From an uncultured Actinomycetes bacterium (GTDB lineage Bacteria; Actinomycetota; Acidimicrobiia; Acidimicrobiales; RAAP-2): a stretch of 17,602 nucleotides of DNA. The stretch is from assembly GCA_903826715.1 (NCBI GenBank), contig CAIKFN010000172.1, positions 1 to 17,602 of the forward strand. Reading direction: 5' to 3'. Below are positions 6,154-13,615 of the stretch, piece by piece. The position numbers and the translations under genes were made by a program. Every line of letters starts with the position of its first letter. The stretch's first letter is position 1. The notes beneath the pieces are model-generated. The model was not told the origin of the DNA. It was given only the letters and a program-made list of their open reading frames with translations, and searched no databases.

Positions 6154-7650
6154 GTGTCTCGGCGCCTTCGATTTCTAGCATCATTTATTTTGGTGCTTTT
6201 CATATTGGTCGCGGCACAGTCTTCGTATGTTCAGTTTTTTCACGCACAATCTTTAGACAACTCTTCACTAAATCCAAGAGTTTCAGAAGCCTCAACGTTG
6301 TATGCGAGGGGTGAAATTGTTGCTTCTGACGGAACAATTCTTGCTCAATCGGTCCCTGCAAAAGGCCTGTATCCCTGGCAACGCCTCTATCCACTCGGTT
6401 CTCTAACTTCAGGAGTTATTGGTTTCTCTTCTCCTTCGTACGGAGTGTGGGGTCTAGAAGCCCAGTACAACAGTTATCTCTCAGCACATGCACAACCACC
6501 ACAAAGCTTGGCGCAGCTTCTCGCACCTTCAAGCTCAGCCGATACTTTGAATCTCACAATCGAACCTGCACTTCAAAAGATTGCACAAAACGCGCTTGCT
6601 GGAAGAGATGGTGCTGCTGTGGTGCTTGATCCAAGAACTGGTGCGGTACTCGCAATGTATTCAAACCCGAACTACGACCCAGCACCACTCGAGTCACAGT
6701 ATTTCTCGGTGGCTAAAAAAGCATGGAAGATATATACAACAAAAGACGCTAATGGTTTTCCTCCACTTGGCCTTGTTGCAACGCAGCAAACATTCCCTCC
6801 TGGATCAACATTTAAGGTGATCACAACGGCCGCGGCAGTTGTTGGGAGGCCAGATTTAGTTACGAAGGCGTATCCAGTGAAGGCGTTTGCTCGACTTCCG
6901 TCCTCTAACAAGTTGCTATACAACAGTGGATTCTCCGCGTGTGGTGGAACCGTTGCGCAGATGCTTCCTGCATCGTGTGACCCGGGCTATGCATTACTTG
7001 GAATGGACATTGGCGGCCCTCTTATGTCTGCCACGGCAAACTCGTTTGGCTACAACGAAACACCACCACTTGACCTCCCGGGCACCGTCGGGAGTTTCTT
7101 CCCCGCTGCTTCGGTATTCTCAAACGACATTCCTCAGCTGGCCTACTCTTCTATTGGACAGCAAAATGTTCGCGCGACTGCATTGCAAGACGCGCTCGTT
7201 GCTGCTGCAATAGCTAACGGGGGCGTAGAGATGTCTCCTCACTTAATGGCCTTCATTACCTCAGCAGATGGCAGCGTTATTAAGCGTTTTAAGAACTCTG
7301 TATGGAAGAACCCACTCACGTCAATCCAGGCTTCACAGATTGTTCCGCTGATGCAGAACGTTGTTCGCTTTGGAACTGCGGCGGGAATCTTTTTGCCTCA
7401 AGACGATGTTGCCGCAAAAACTGGAACAGCGCAAACAGGTAATAGCGCAAAGAATACAGACGACTGGATGATTGCATTTGCACCAGCACTTCACCCGACG
7501 GTGGCCATTGCTGTAGTAGTCCCATTCCAAGCAGTTTCAGCCTTTGGATCAACGGTTGCTGGTCCAATTGTGAAGTGTTTGGTTGAGGGTGCACTCGCAC
7601 TGCAAAAAGGACTTGCGCCACATGGAACATCTACAACATGCCCAAATTAA
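6154..7650 (+). CDS. pbpA: PbpA: class B penicillin-binding protein (peptidoglycan transpeptidase)
   Basis: The 498-residue protein has an N-terminal membrane anchor (about 7-25), a short PBP dimerisation region and a C-terminal transpeptidase domain that cross-links peptidoglycan outside the membrane. The catalytic motif STFK is at 218-221 (nucleophile S218) and KTG at 422-424. The second motif reads SCD at 274-276 instead of the usual SxN: the surrounding segment aligns with the SCNTAF-type region of actinobacterial PbpA, but the asparagine is aspartate. Length matches mycobacterial PbpA (about 491). Start is GTG 6154, with GAAGGGA (6141-6147) as ribosome binding site overlapping the end of pstP. 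Identity as PbpA rather than FtsI rests on size, lack of PASTA domains and position in the cluster. Confidence 0.92.
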   Translation: MSRRLRFLASFILVLFILVAAQSSYVQFFHAQSLDNSSLNPRVSEASTLYARGEIVASDGTILAQSVPAKGLYPWQRLYPLGSLTSGVIGFSSPSYGVWGLEAQYNSYLSAHAQPPQSLAQLLAPSSSADTLNLTIEPALQKIAQNALAGRDGAAVVLDPRTGAVLAMYSNPNYDPAPLESQYFSVAKKAWKIYTTKDANGFPPLGLVATQQTFPPGSTFKVITTAAAVVGRPDLVTKAYPVKAFARLPSSNKLLYNSGFSACGGTVAQMLPASCDPGYALLGMDIGGPLMSATANSFGYNETPPLDLPGTVGSFFPAASVFSNDIPQLAYSSIGQQNVRATALQDALVAAAIANGGVEMSPHLMAFITSADGSVIKRFKNSVWKNPLTSIQASQIVPLMQNVVRFGTAAGIFLPQDDVAAKTGTAQTGNSAKNTDDWMIAFAPALHPTVAIAVVVPFQAVSAFGSTVAGPIVKCLVEGALALQKGLAPHGTSTTCPN

Positions 7651-7678
7651 ACGAGCATAAGAAGACGAATTGAAGGCG

Positions 7679-7684
7679 TAGGCT
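7679..7684 (+). promoter_or_regulatory. Putative -10 box upstream of pknB
   Basis: TAGGCT ends nine bases before the pknB ATG at 7694, within the 43-base gap after pbpA. It fits the TANNNT spacing pattern seen at other starts in this window and would give pknB its own near-leaderless transcript. The match to a -10 consensus is weak. Confidence 0.3.
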
Positions 7685-7693
7685 AGTAGAAGT

Positions 7694-9598
7694 ATGGAAC
7701 CCGTAAACGACCAGCGAATCTATTCGAATCGCTACCAGGTAACCCACCTCATTGCTCGCGGTGGGATGGCACTCGTCTATCGAGCACAAGACCTATTACT
7801 AAACCGTGCAGTTGCGCTAAAGATTCTGTATCCAGAGCTTGGTTCAGATCCACTTTTTGTTGAAAGGTTCCGTCGTGAAGCTCAAGCTGCGGCGAATCTC
7901 TCACACCCAAACATTGTCCCCGTCTTTGACTGGGGTGAAGACAATGGAACTTATTTTATCGTCATGGAACTCATTGACGGAACCTCACTTGCTGAACTTC
8001 TTCGCTCATCAAAAACTCTGACGCCAGCAAGGTCGGCAACATTCGTTGCTCAAATTGCTGCTGCGCTCGGGTATGCGCACCGAAGTGGTGTTGTACACCG
8101 AGACGTGAAGCCAGGAAACATTCTCATTACCGCCGACGGTCAAATAAAAGTAACTGACTTTGGAATTGCTCAAGCAGTCGCGAGTGAAGATCATCTTGCT
8201 GAAGCAGGGTCAGTAATGGGGACGGCAACATATTTCTCACCCGAGCAGGCCTCCGGTGCAACTGTTGATGGCCGTAGTGATGTCTATTCACTTGGTGTTG
8301 TACTTTTTGAAATGCTTGTTGGTCGCGCACCATTCATTGGTGACTCACCGGTCGCTGTCTCGACACAGCACGTAAACGGAACGGTTCCACCACCTTCAAG
8401 TTTTAACAGTGATGTACCACGTGACCTAGAAGCAATTGTTATGCAGGCGCTTTCAAAGTCACCAGGAATGCGTTACCAAACTGCTGACGAGTTTCGTGCT
8501 GATTTGATTAGGTTCAGCGAAGGTCAACCTGTTCGTGCTGCATCAAATGCTGGTGCATTCTTTGGTGCTGATGCAACGAGAGCCGTCTCTGCAGTTTCTG
8601 CAGGAGAGCGAACACAAGCAGTTCCCGTTATGTCAGGACCACGTACGGACATTCGTCGTCGACGTAATACAAATAAGACAGCAATTATTTCAGTAGTCAC
8701 AATTGTTGTTCTTGCACTTGGCGCACTTGCATATTTCTTAGTTGCAAGTGGATCAGTATCGACAATGCCAGATGTTGTTGGCCAATCAGTCTCTTCTGCG
8801 AGCTCAACACTCCGTGGTGATGGCATCATTATTGGACAGGTGTTACAAGTTTCATCTGACAAAAGCAGTGGCACAGTTCTTTCAACAGACCCGCCTGCGG
8901 GAAGCCATGTCTCAAAGGGTCAAGCAGTGACGCTAAAGGTGAGCCTTGGAAAAGCTACTCAGCCAGTTACTGTTCCAGACACAACAGGAATGAATCTCAG
9001 CGTGGCTGAAAACGCGCTTCTCGGCCTCGGCCTCTCTCCAAAGGTTCAGTTCACCGCAACTGCTCCTACGGCTGGGAACGCTCTTCCAGACACGGTTCTT
9101 TCCCAGAACCCGTTAGGTGGCTCTAACGCAAAATCAGGTGACACGGTAACTTTGATTGTTCTGGCTCCTGGATCTTCGTTCCCAATGCCACCAGTGAACG
9201 GCGACACGACGGTGGCGGCGGCTGCGGTCATTGGACAAGCTGGCCTCACGGTAAGCGCCACAACCTCAACCGTGTGTTCTAATACGGTTGCTCAAGGACT
9301 TGTTGTTGACACAAATCCAGCCGCACAGCAACCAGTGCAGTCAGGCGCTTCGGTGCAGTTAATTACTTCATCGGGGTTCTGCAACGTTGTAGTTCCAAAC
9401 GTTGTTGGTGAGACCCTTACTGCAGCACAGAATTCTTTACAGAGCCAAGGCCTCTCAGGTACGCAGGTTCCAGCGCCATTGTCGAGCTGTCCTCCAGCTC
9501 AAGCCGGACTCGTTATTTCGCAGGGATCTGCAGGGGGGTCCTCTGTTCTGTACAACTCAACAGTGACCCTGTCGGTCTGTCCTGGACCCACTGGTTAG
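7694..9598 (+). CDS. pknB: PknB: transmembrane Ser/Thr protein kinase with four PASTA domains
   Basis: The 634-residue receptor kinase senses cell-wall fragments outside and phosphorylates division and wall-synthesis proteins inside. The kinase domain (about 14-275) has a glycine loop ARGGMALVY (21-29), K43, E62, HRDVKPGN (135-142), DFG (155-157), SPE (182-184) and SDVYSLG (195-201). A juxtamembrane region ends in RRRR (321-324), followed by one membrane helix (about 331-350). Four PASTA domains follow at about 357-419, 426-492, 496-561 and 565-630; the last two each carry a cysteine pair (528/563 and 599/629), probably disulfides. The activation loop lacks the two threonines autophosphorylated in M. 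tuberculosis PknB (A169-E170-A171 here). A separate pknA gene is absent next to it. Confidence 0.95.
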   Translation: MEPVNDQRIYSNRYQVTHLIARGGMALVYRAQDLLLNRAVALKILYPELGSDPLFVERFRREAQAAANLSHPNIVPVFDWGEDNGTYFIVMELIDGTSLAELLRSSKTLTPARSATFVAQIAAALGYAHRSGVVHRDVKPGNILITADGQIKVTDFGIAQAVASEDHLAEAGSVMGTATYFSPEQASGATVDGRSDVYSLGVVLFEMLVGRAPFIGDSPVAVSTQHVNGTVPPPSSFNSDVPRDLEAIVMQALSKSPGMRYQTADEFRADLIRFSEGQPVRAASNAGAFFGADATRAVSAVSAGERTQAVPVMSGPRTDIRRRRNTNKTAIISVVTIVVLALGALAYFLVASGSVSTMPDVVGQSVSSASSTLRGDGIIIGQVLQVSSDKSSGTVLSTDPPAGSHVSKGQAVTLKVSLGKATQPVTVPDTTGMNLSVAENALLGLGLSPKVQFTATAPTAGNALPDTVLSQNPLGGSNAKSGDTVTLIVLAPGSSFPMPPVNGDTTVAAAAVIGQAGLTVSATTSTVCSNTVAQGLVVDTNPAAQQPVQSGASVQLITSSGFCNVVVPNVVGETLTAAQNSLQSQGLSGTQVPAPLSSCPPAQAGLVISQGSAGGSSVLYNSTVTLSVCPGPTG

Positions 9599-9616
9599 CT
9601 GTCCACAGCAATCATC

Positions 9617-9622
9617 TAACAT
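9617..9622 (+). promoter_or_regulatory. Putative -10 box of a leaderless promoter (crgA)
   Basis: TAACAT ends eight bases before the crgA ATG, and there is no Shine-Dalgarno sequence in the 32-base gap after pknB. This suggests crgA is transcribed from its own start at or near the ATG. Confidence 0.42.
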
Positions 9623-9630
9623 CATTACCT

Positions 9631-9897
9631 ATGGCTAAGAATCGTCGCACAAGCAAAGAGATGGGTCGTTACGTCGCCGCCGAGCAACGTGGCCGCTACA
9701 CCGCTAAAAGACCTCAAGACTCGTCCAAGAGCCCTCGGTGGTTTGGTGCATTAATTCTTGAGCTACTTGGTTTTGGTTTGTTGGTAATTATTCTTAACTA
9801 CCTAAACGTGCTGCCTGGTGCAGTTTCACCTTGGTACTTGGTACTTGGGCTTGCAGCAATGTTTGCTGCATTTTTTCTTGCCACGCGCTACAAATAA
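9631..9897 (+). CDS. crgA: CrgA: septal cell-division membrane protein
   Basis: The 88-residue protein has a basic cytoplasmic N-terminus, the SPRW motif (34-37) just before the first membrane helix (about 38-59), a short loop, and a second helix (about 67-84) ending FLATRYK. This two-helix layout, the SPxW motif and the FLATRxx end are those of CrgA, which in Streptomyces and mycobacteria helps recruit peptidoglycan synthases to the septum and interacts with FtsZ and PBPs. Its place directly after pknB on the same strand is also conserved; in M. tuberculosis trpG lies between them, here nothing does. The gene is followed at once by a strong terminator. Confidence 0.93.
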   Translation: MAKNRRTSKEMGRYVAAEQRGRYTAKRPQDSSKSPRWFGALILELLGFGLLVIILNYLNVLPGAVSPWYLVLGLAAMFAAFFLATRYK

Positions 9898-9902
9898 CAA
9901 AA

Positions 9903-9926
9903 CCCCCGCGCCCTTAGGCACGGGGG
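9903..9926. terminator. Two-way intrinsic terminator between crgA and the thiolase gene
   Basis: CCCCCG (9903-9908) pairs with CGGGGG (9921-9926). The stem continues with GCC/GGC across a single C-A mismatch and has a CTTA loop. On the plus strand it is followed by a moderately T-rich stretch; on the minus strand by TTTTGTTATTT. It lies in the 43-base gap between two convergent genes and should stop both transcripts. Confidence 0.85.
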
Positions 9927-9940
9927 CAGTTATTTAGTTC

Positions 9941-11119
9941 TTAACCAAGACGTTCAATGATGGTTGCGTTAGCAAGTCCGCCACCTTCACACATTGTGAT
10001 GAGTCCAAAACGACCACCTGTGCGCTCAAGTTCGTTAAGCAGTGTTGCGCAAAGCTTTGCACCAGAAGCTCCAAGTGGGTGCCCCAGAGCAATTGCTCCA
10101 CCGTTTACGTTTACCTTTGAAAGGTCAGCATTGTGCTCTTTTTGCCATGCAAGTACAACCGATGCAAATGCTTCGTTGATCTCTACGAGGTCAATATCAT
10201 CAAGTGTCATTCCAGCCTTAGCAAGAATCTTTGCGGTTGCAGGAATTGGACCAGTCAACATTGTGACAGGATCAACGCCAGCCAGTGCAAATGAGTGGAA
10301 CTTTGCACGTGGTGTCAGTCCAAGTTCCTTAGCCTTTGCCTCGCTCATGATGAGAACAGCTGAAGCACCATCAGTAATTTGTGATGAGTTTCCGGCAGTT
10401 ACTTTTCCATCTTCTTTGAACGCAGGCTTTAGCTTTGCGAGCGAGTCAACTGATGAGTCTGGACGAATACCTTCGTCAGCTGTCATTAGTTCACTAGTGA
10501 GCTTTCCTTCGTCGTCGCGTAGGTAGATAGGAATGATTTCATTGTCGAAACGACCTTCAGCAGTTGCCTGTGCCGCACGGCGGTGACTTTCTGCAGAGAA
10601 TGCGTCAAGGTCGGTACGTGAAATGCCCCACTGGTCGGCAATCATTTCTGCACCAATGCCCTGGCCCTGAAGTCCACCAACTGGTTCGTAGCGGTCTCGA
10701 ACAGTGGTCCCAAATGGGAACCCTGAGTCTTTACCAATTGAAGATCCCATGGCAACGCGGCTCATTGCTTCAACTCCAGCTGCGACAACAATGTCGTAAG
10801 CACCAGACATAACGCCCTGGGCCGCGAAGTGAAGTGCTTGCTGTGAAGATCCGCACTGGCGGTCAATTGTTGTGGCAGGAACTGATTCAGGCCAGCCTGC
10901 TGCGAGTACTAGGTTGCGACCTACGTTGAATGCTTGTTCACCAACTTGGCTCACGCATCCAACAATTACGTCATCAATCAGCGCAGGATCGAGATTATTA
11001 CGGCTGGCGATTGCCTTTAGTGCCTCGGCACCAAGATCAACTGCGTGCCAGTTCTTGAGTTTTCCATTACGTCTTCCGCCTGGTGTGCGGATGGCATCAA
11101 CGATTACAGCTGTTTGCAT
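9941..11119 (-). CDS. Thiolase-family acetyl-CoA acyltransferase
   Basis: The 392-residue cytoplasmic enzyme belongs to the thiolases, which either cleave 3-ketoacyl-CoA in beta-oxidation or condense two acetyl-CoA. All catalytic residues are present: nucleophile C89 in DRQCGSSQQA (87-96), H347 in GHPLGASGA (346-354) and C377 in CEGGG (377-381); NEAF (315-318) is also intact. Length is standard for the family. The start ATG (11119) is preceded on the minus strand by AAGGGG five bases upstream, and a TAGGAT box at 11161-11156 could be its -10. It is divergent from a hotdog thioesterase gene 70 bases away. No hydroxyacyl-CoA dehydrogenase partner is seen, so degradative or biosynthetic use cannot be decided. 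Confidence 0.93.
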   Translation of the reverse strand: MQTAVIVDAIRTPGGRRNGKLKNWHAVDLGAEALKAIASRNNLDPALIDDVIVGCVSQVGEQAFNVGRNLVLAAGWPESVPATTIDRQCGSSQQALHFAAQGVMSGAYDIVVAAGVEAMSRVAMGSSIGKDSGFPFGTTVRDRYEPVGGLQGQGIGAEMIADQWGISRTDLDAFSAESHRRAAQATAEGRFDNEIIPIYLRDDEGKLTSELMTADEGIRPDSSVDSLAKLKPAFKEDGKVTAGNSSQITDGASAVLIMSEAKAKELGLTPRAKFHSFALAGVDPVTMLTGPIPATAKILAKAGMTLDDIDLVEINEAFASVVLAWQKEHNADLSKVNVNGGAIALGHPLGASGAKLCATLLNELERTGGRFGLITMCEGGGLANATIIERLG

Positions 11120-11176
11120 TTTTCCCCTTAAAGGTGGCTCGAAACTACATTTGGCATCCTAGACCCAAGTGCGAAC

Positions 11177-11182
11177 TAACGT
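11177..11182 (+). promoter_or_regulatory. Putative -10 box of a leaderless promoter (PaaI-like thioesterase)
   Basis: TAACGT ends seven bases before the ATG at 11190. No ribosome binding site is present. The spacing supports the ATG at 11190 over the in-frame GTG at 11169, which would lie upstream of this box. Confidence 0.45.
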
Positions 11183-11189
11183 CGCAAGC

Positions 11190-11630
11190 ATGACTGCTGC
11201 AAGAAAAGACATGGATAGATGGCTTGGAAACGGTGGCATGGAGATCATTGGTGCCATTGGCGGCTCCTTTGAAAGCTACGGGGTTGACGGTGAAGACCTC
11301 GGATGGGCGACTGGTGTTTTCATCCCTACACAGCTCGCCTGCAACCCACACGGCGCAGTGCAGGCCGGAGTTCACTCAGTGCTACTCGACGCCGCAATGA
11401 ACTTCGCCATAAATGCAGCACTTAGCGGTAAAGACCGTACTCAAGCCACGATTGAAATGTCTACAGAGCTGATGCGTCCTGCAATGTTGTCTGAGAACTA
11501 CACAATGCGCGGCGAGATTGTTCGCTTAACTCGACAAATCGCGTACGCCGAAGCAACTATTTCAAATACTGAAGGAAAACTTGTAAGCAGATCTACCGGA
11601 ACGTTTTTAATTCACCGCGAAGCGAAATAG
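11190..11630 (+). CDS. PaaI-like hotdog-fold acyl-CoA thioesterase
   Basis: The 146-residue protein has the single hotdog fold of the PaaI/4HBT2 group, which hydrolyse acyl- or aryl-CoA to free acid and CoA. The segment NPHGAVQAG followed by LLDAA (52-69) matches the family motif NxHGGxxA...LDxA, with N52, H54 and likely catalytic acid D67. The usual HGG is HGA here, a mild change. The frame extends back to GTG 11169, but ATG 11190 fits better because a TAACGT box lies seven bases before it. It is divergent from the thiolase gene and convergent with the DUF1801 gene, with only two bases between the two stops. Substrate is unknown. Confidence 0.85.
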   Translation: MTAARKDMDRWLGNGGMEIIGAIGGSFESYGVDGEDLGWATGVFIPTQLACNPHGAVQAGVHSVLLDAAMNFAINAALSGKDRTQATIEMSTELMRPAMLSENYTMRGEIVRLTRQIAYAEATISNTEGKLVSRSTGTFLIHREAK

Positions 11631-11632
11631 GA

Positions 11633-11980
11633 CTATTTAATTTGACGCTGACGTTCCTTTACTAACTTTTTTAGTAAGTCAATAGGCAATGACTTGCTTG
11701 TAGAAAAGTGCAAAGAACTCTTGGTGTGACCGTAACCAGAAATCTCTTCTTCCAGTTTGCACAGCACTGATCCACTGAATGGAAAGTATGAGCAATGTTT
11801 TTTGAAGGCGCCAAATCCAGCAATTGGTGACTCATCTATAAAAAATGTTGGTAGCCCATAACTAATCTTTTGTTCTGCTCCAGGAAGAATCTTTTCGAGA
11901 TCAACACGAAGTTTTTGTAATGTGCTTCGCTGAGGCTCTCCAACACCCTTTAGGTAGTTGTCAACGTCTCGCTTCGACAT
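11633..11980 (-). CDS. DUF1801 / YdhG-like small protein
   Basis: The 115-residue protein fits the DUF1801 (YdhG/CyaY-like fold) family: it starts with a helix in which LQKLRVDLEKILPGAEQ (21-37) is followed by the hallmark ISYGLPTF (39-46), then FGAFKKHCSYFP (56-67), and a basic C-terminal helix. Some members have been proposed as iron chaperones, but the role is poorly established, so no function is claimed. The start ATG (11980) is preceded by TAATTT six bases upstream; that box includes the TAA stop of the pirin gene nine bases away. The gene probably belongs to the same run as the pirin gene but may have its own promoter. Confidence 0.85.
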   Translation of the reverse strand: MSKRDVDNYLKGVGEPQRSTLQKLRVDLEKILPGAEQKISYGLPTFFIDESPIAGFGAFKKHCSYFPFSGSVLCKLEEEISGYGHTKSSLHFSTSKSLPIDLLKKLVKERQRQIK

Positions 11981-11986
11981 ATTTCA

Positions 11987-11992
11987 AAATTA
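11987..11992 (-). promoter_or_regulatory. Putative -10 box overlapping the pirin stop codon (DUF1801 gene)
   Basis: On the minus strand TAATTT ends six bases before the DUF1801 ATG, and its first three bases are the TAA stop codon of the pirin gene. No ribosome binding site is visible in the nine-base gap. Confidence 0.35.
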
Positions 11993-12946
11993 GATGTGTA
12001 CCGCTGGGATCTGTCCAAGTCGACCAGCTTGGTAGTCATCAAACGCTTGCTGTAATTCTGCGCGAGTATTCATAACAAAGGGCCCATATTTAGCAACTGG
12101 TTCACGAATAGGTTGTCCGCCTAGAACCAGAACTTCAAGTGCATTGGTTCTTGAATCCTGTGTTTCATTAGCTGACATGACTAGGTAGTTACCATCAATG
12201 TGCACCGCCATTTGTCCCATGGCAATTTCATGACGATCTGTTCCAACAGTGCCTTCACCAGCGAGCACGTAGGTGAGTGCGTTGTACTCCTTGTTCCAAG
12301 GAAGCGTGATTGTTCCACCAGGCATCAGAGTTACGTGAAGGATTGTGATTGGTGTGTAGGTAGATCCTGGGCCAGTGTGTTCTCCAAGCGACCCAGCAAT
12401 TACGCGAACAATTGCGTCACCGTTCTCATTGGTGAGAAGTGAAACATCGTTAGCGCCAATGTCTTGGTAGCGAGGATTGGCCATCTTCAACTTCGCCGGA
12501 AGATTTACCCAGAGCTGCACACCATGAAAGAGTCCACCAGAGTCAATGAGTTCATCTGGTGGTCGCTCAATGTGCAAGATTCCTGCACCTGCGGTCATCC
12601 ACTGTGTGGCACCGTTCGCGATAATTCCACCACCACCAATTGAGTCTTGGTGAAGAAATGTTCCCTCCATCATGTAAGTTACAGTCTCAAAACCACGGTG
12701 TGGGTGCCATGGAGTCCCCTTAGGTTCTCCCTGACCGTAATCAATTTCACCCATTTGGTCCATGTGAACAAAGGGATCTAGATCAGCGTCAGAAATACCA
12801 GCGAACGCACGACGGACAGGAAAGCCCTCGCCTTCTAGGCCACGTGGGGCAGTGGTGATTGATTTGACGCGACGTGGTTGGTCGCCAGGGCTCGGCGATG
12901 TCACTTTAGGGAGCTCGAGTGGGTTGTCTACTGAAATGGCTGGCAT
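11990..12946 (-). CDS. Pirin-family cupin protein
   Basis: The 318-residue protein is a two-domain cupin of the pirin family. The N-terminal cupin carries the metal-binding set seen in pirins: H81 and H83 in WHPHRGFETVTYMMEG (80-95), and H125 with E127 in AGILHIERPP (121-130). These bind Fe or another divalent metal; some bacterial pirins act as quercetin dioxygenases, others as regulators of metabolic enzymes, so the actual role is open. The C-terminal region (about 180-300) contains the second cupin plus the motif family ending in GxPIxEPVxxYGPFVMNT (275-292). It lies 24 bases downstream of the thioesterase gene on the same strand, with its own TANNNT box six bases before the ATG. Confidence 0.93.
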   Translation of the reverse strand: MPAISVDNPLELPKVTSPSPGDQPRRVKSITTAPRGLEGEGFPVRRAFAGISDADLDPFVHMDQMGEIDYGQGEPKGTPWHPHRGFETVTYMMEGTFLHQDSIGGGGIIANGATQWMTAGAGILHIERPPDELIDSGGLFHGVQLWVNLPAKLKMANPRYQDIGANDVSLLTNENGDAIVRVIAGSLGEHTGPGSTYTPITILHVTLMPGGTITLPWNKEYNALTYVLAGEGTVGTDRHEIAMGQMAVHIDGNYLVMSANETQDSRTNALEVLVLGGQPIREPVAKYGPFVMNTRAELQQAFDDYQAGRLGQIPAVHI

Positions 12947-12952
12947 ACAGAC

Positions 12953-12958
12953 AGGCTA
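12953..12958 (-). promoter_or_regulatory. Putative -10 box of a leaderless promoter (pirin gene)
   Basis: On the minus strand TAGCCT ends six bases before the pirin ATG at 12946. There is no ribosome binding site in the short gap after the preceding gene. The fit is moderate. Confidence 0.35.
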
Positions 12959-12970
12959 ATGGCCAGTCGA

Positions 12971-13615
12971 CTACTGAGGAGCAACGATGTTTTCTAAGAA
13001 CTTTGTTGGATCAACAGAAACAAAGATTCCCTTCGCTTCAGCACAGATGGTGTCGCCATCACGCACTTCACACGTAATAAATAGTTTTCTTCGCTCAACG
13101 TGGTCTAGCCAGGCCTTTGCAACTATTGGCCTGAAAATTGGTGTTGGAGCACGGTAGGCAACATCAAGTTGCACAGTGAAGGCCACTACTCCCTGGATGC
13201 TCATGACGAGTCCCATGGTTTCATCAATAAGTGCTGCAACCATTCCACCGTGAGCTCTACCCGGGGCGCCTTCGAAGGCTTTTTCCAACGTTGCTTCAAT
13301 GAAGGCAACTTCGCCTTCACGCCAGAGTTTTGCGTTGATGCCCATTGGGTTCGAGTCGCCAGAAACGACTGAGTCGGCAAAGAGTTGATGTTTTTCATCA
13401 CGACCATCATTGGGAACCGTCATCTTGTAGTCATCAAGAGCACCACTGTGAACTTCTCGAACACGATTCGGAGTTTCTTTAAGTTCTTCGTGCAGCTCTT
13501 TTGCGTGTTTAGTAATTTTGGTGAGTTGATCTTCGCTTAGTTCACTTAGTAAAAATTCATGACCTAGTTCTCGAAGCGCACCCGCGGCTTCGGCGCGCAG
13601 TTTTTCTATGGACAC
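12971..13615 (-). CDS. Hotdog-fold thioesterase with a helical N-terminal extension
   Basis: The 214-residue protein has an N-terminal region of about 80 residues, largely helical and charged (EKLRAEAAGALRELG, 4-18; KHAKELHEEL, 37-46), followed by a hotdog domain (about 85-205). The motif AHGGMVAALIDETMG (121-135) with HGG at 122-124 and D131 is the catalytic segment of PaaI/THEM4-like acyl-CoA thioesterases. The extra N-terminus makes it longer than a plain hotdog protein (about 140) and closer to THEM-like or actinobacterial long forms. The start is GTG 13615, which shares its first base with the TAG stop of the aminotransferase, so translation is probably coupled. Its substrate is unknown. 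Confidence 0.87.
   Translation of the reverse strand: MSIEKLRAEAAGALRELGHEFLLSELSEDQLTKITKHAKELHEELKETPNRVREVHSGALDDYKMTVPNDGRDEKHQLFADSVVSGDSNPMGINAKLWREGEVAFIEATLEKAFEGAPGRAHGGMVAALIDETMGLVMSIQGVVAFTVQLDVAYRAPTPIFRPIVAKAWLDHVERRKLFITCEVRDGDTICAEAKGIFVSVDPTKFLENIVAPQ

Noticed and set aside
9599..9608. DnaA-box-like sequence (CTGTCCACA) in the crgA upstream gap, given the likely origin-proximal setting
   Set aside because: Only one imperfect copy (7 of 9 to TTATCCACA), no cluster and no AT-rich unwinding region; not enough for an origin.
9957..10526. Long plus-strand open frame opposite the thiolase gene
   Set aside because: Serine/proline-rich composition without motifs; it is the antisense shadow of a strongly conserved thiolase.
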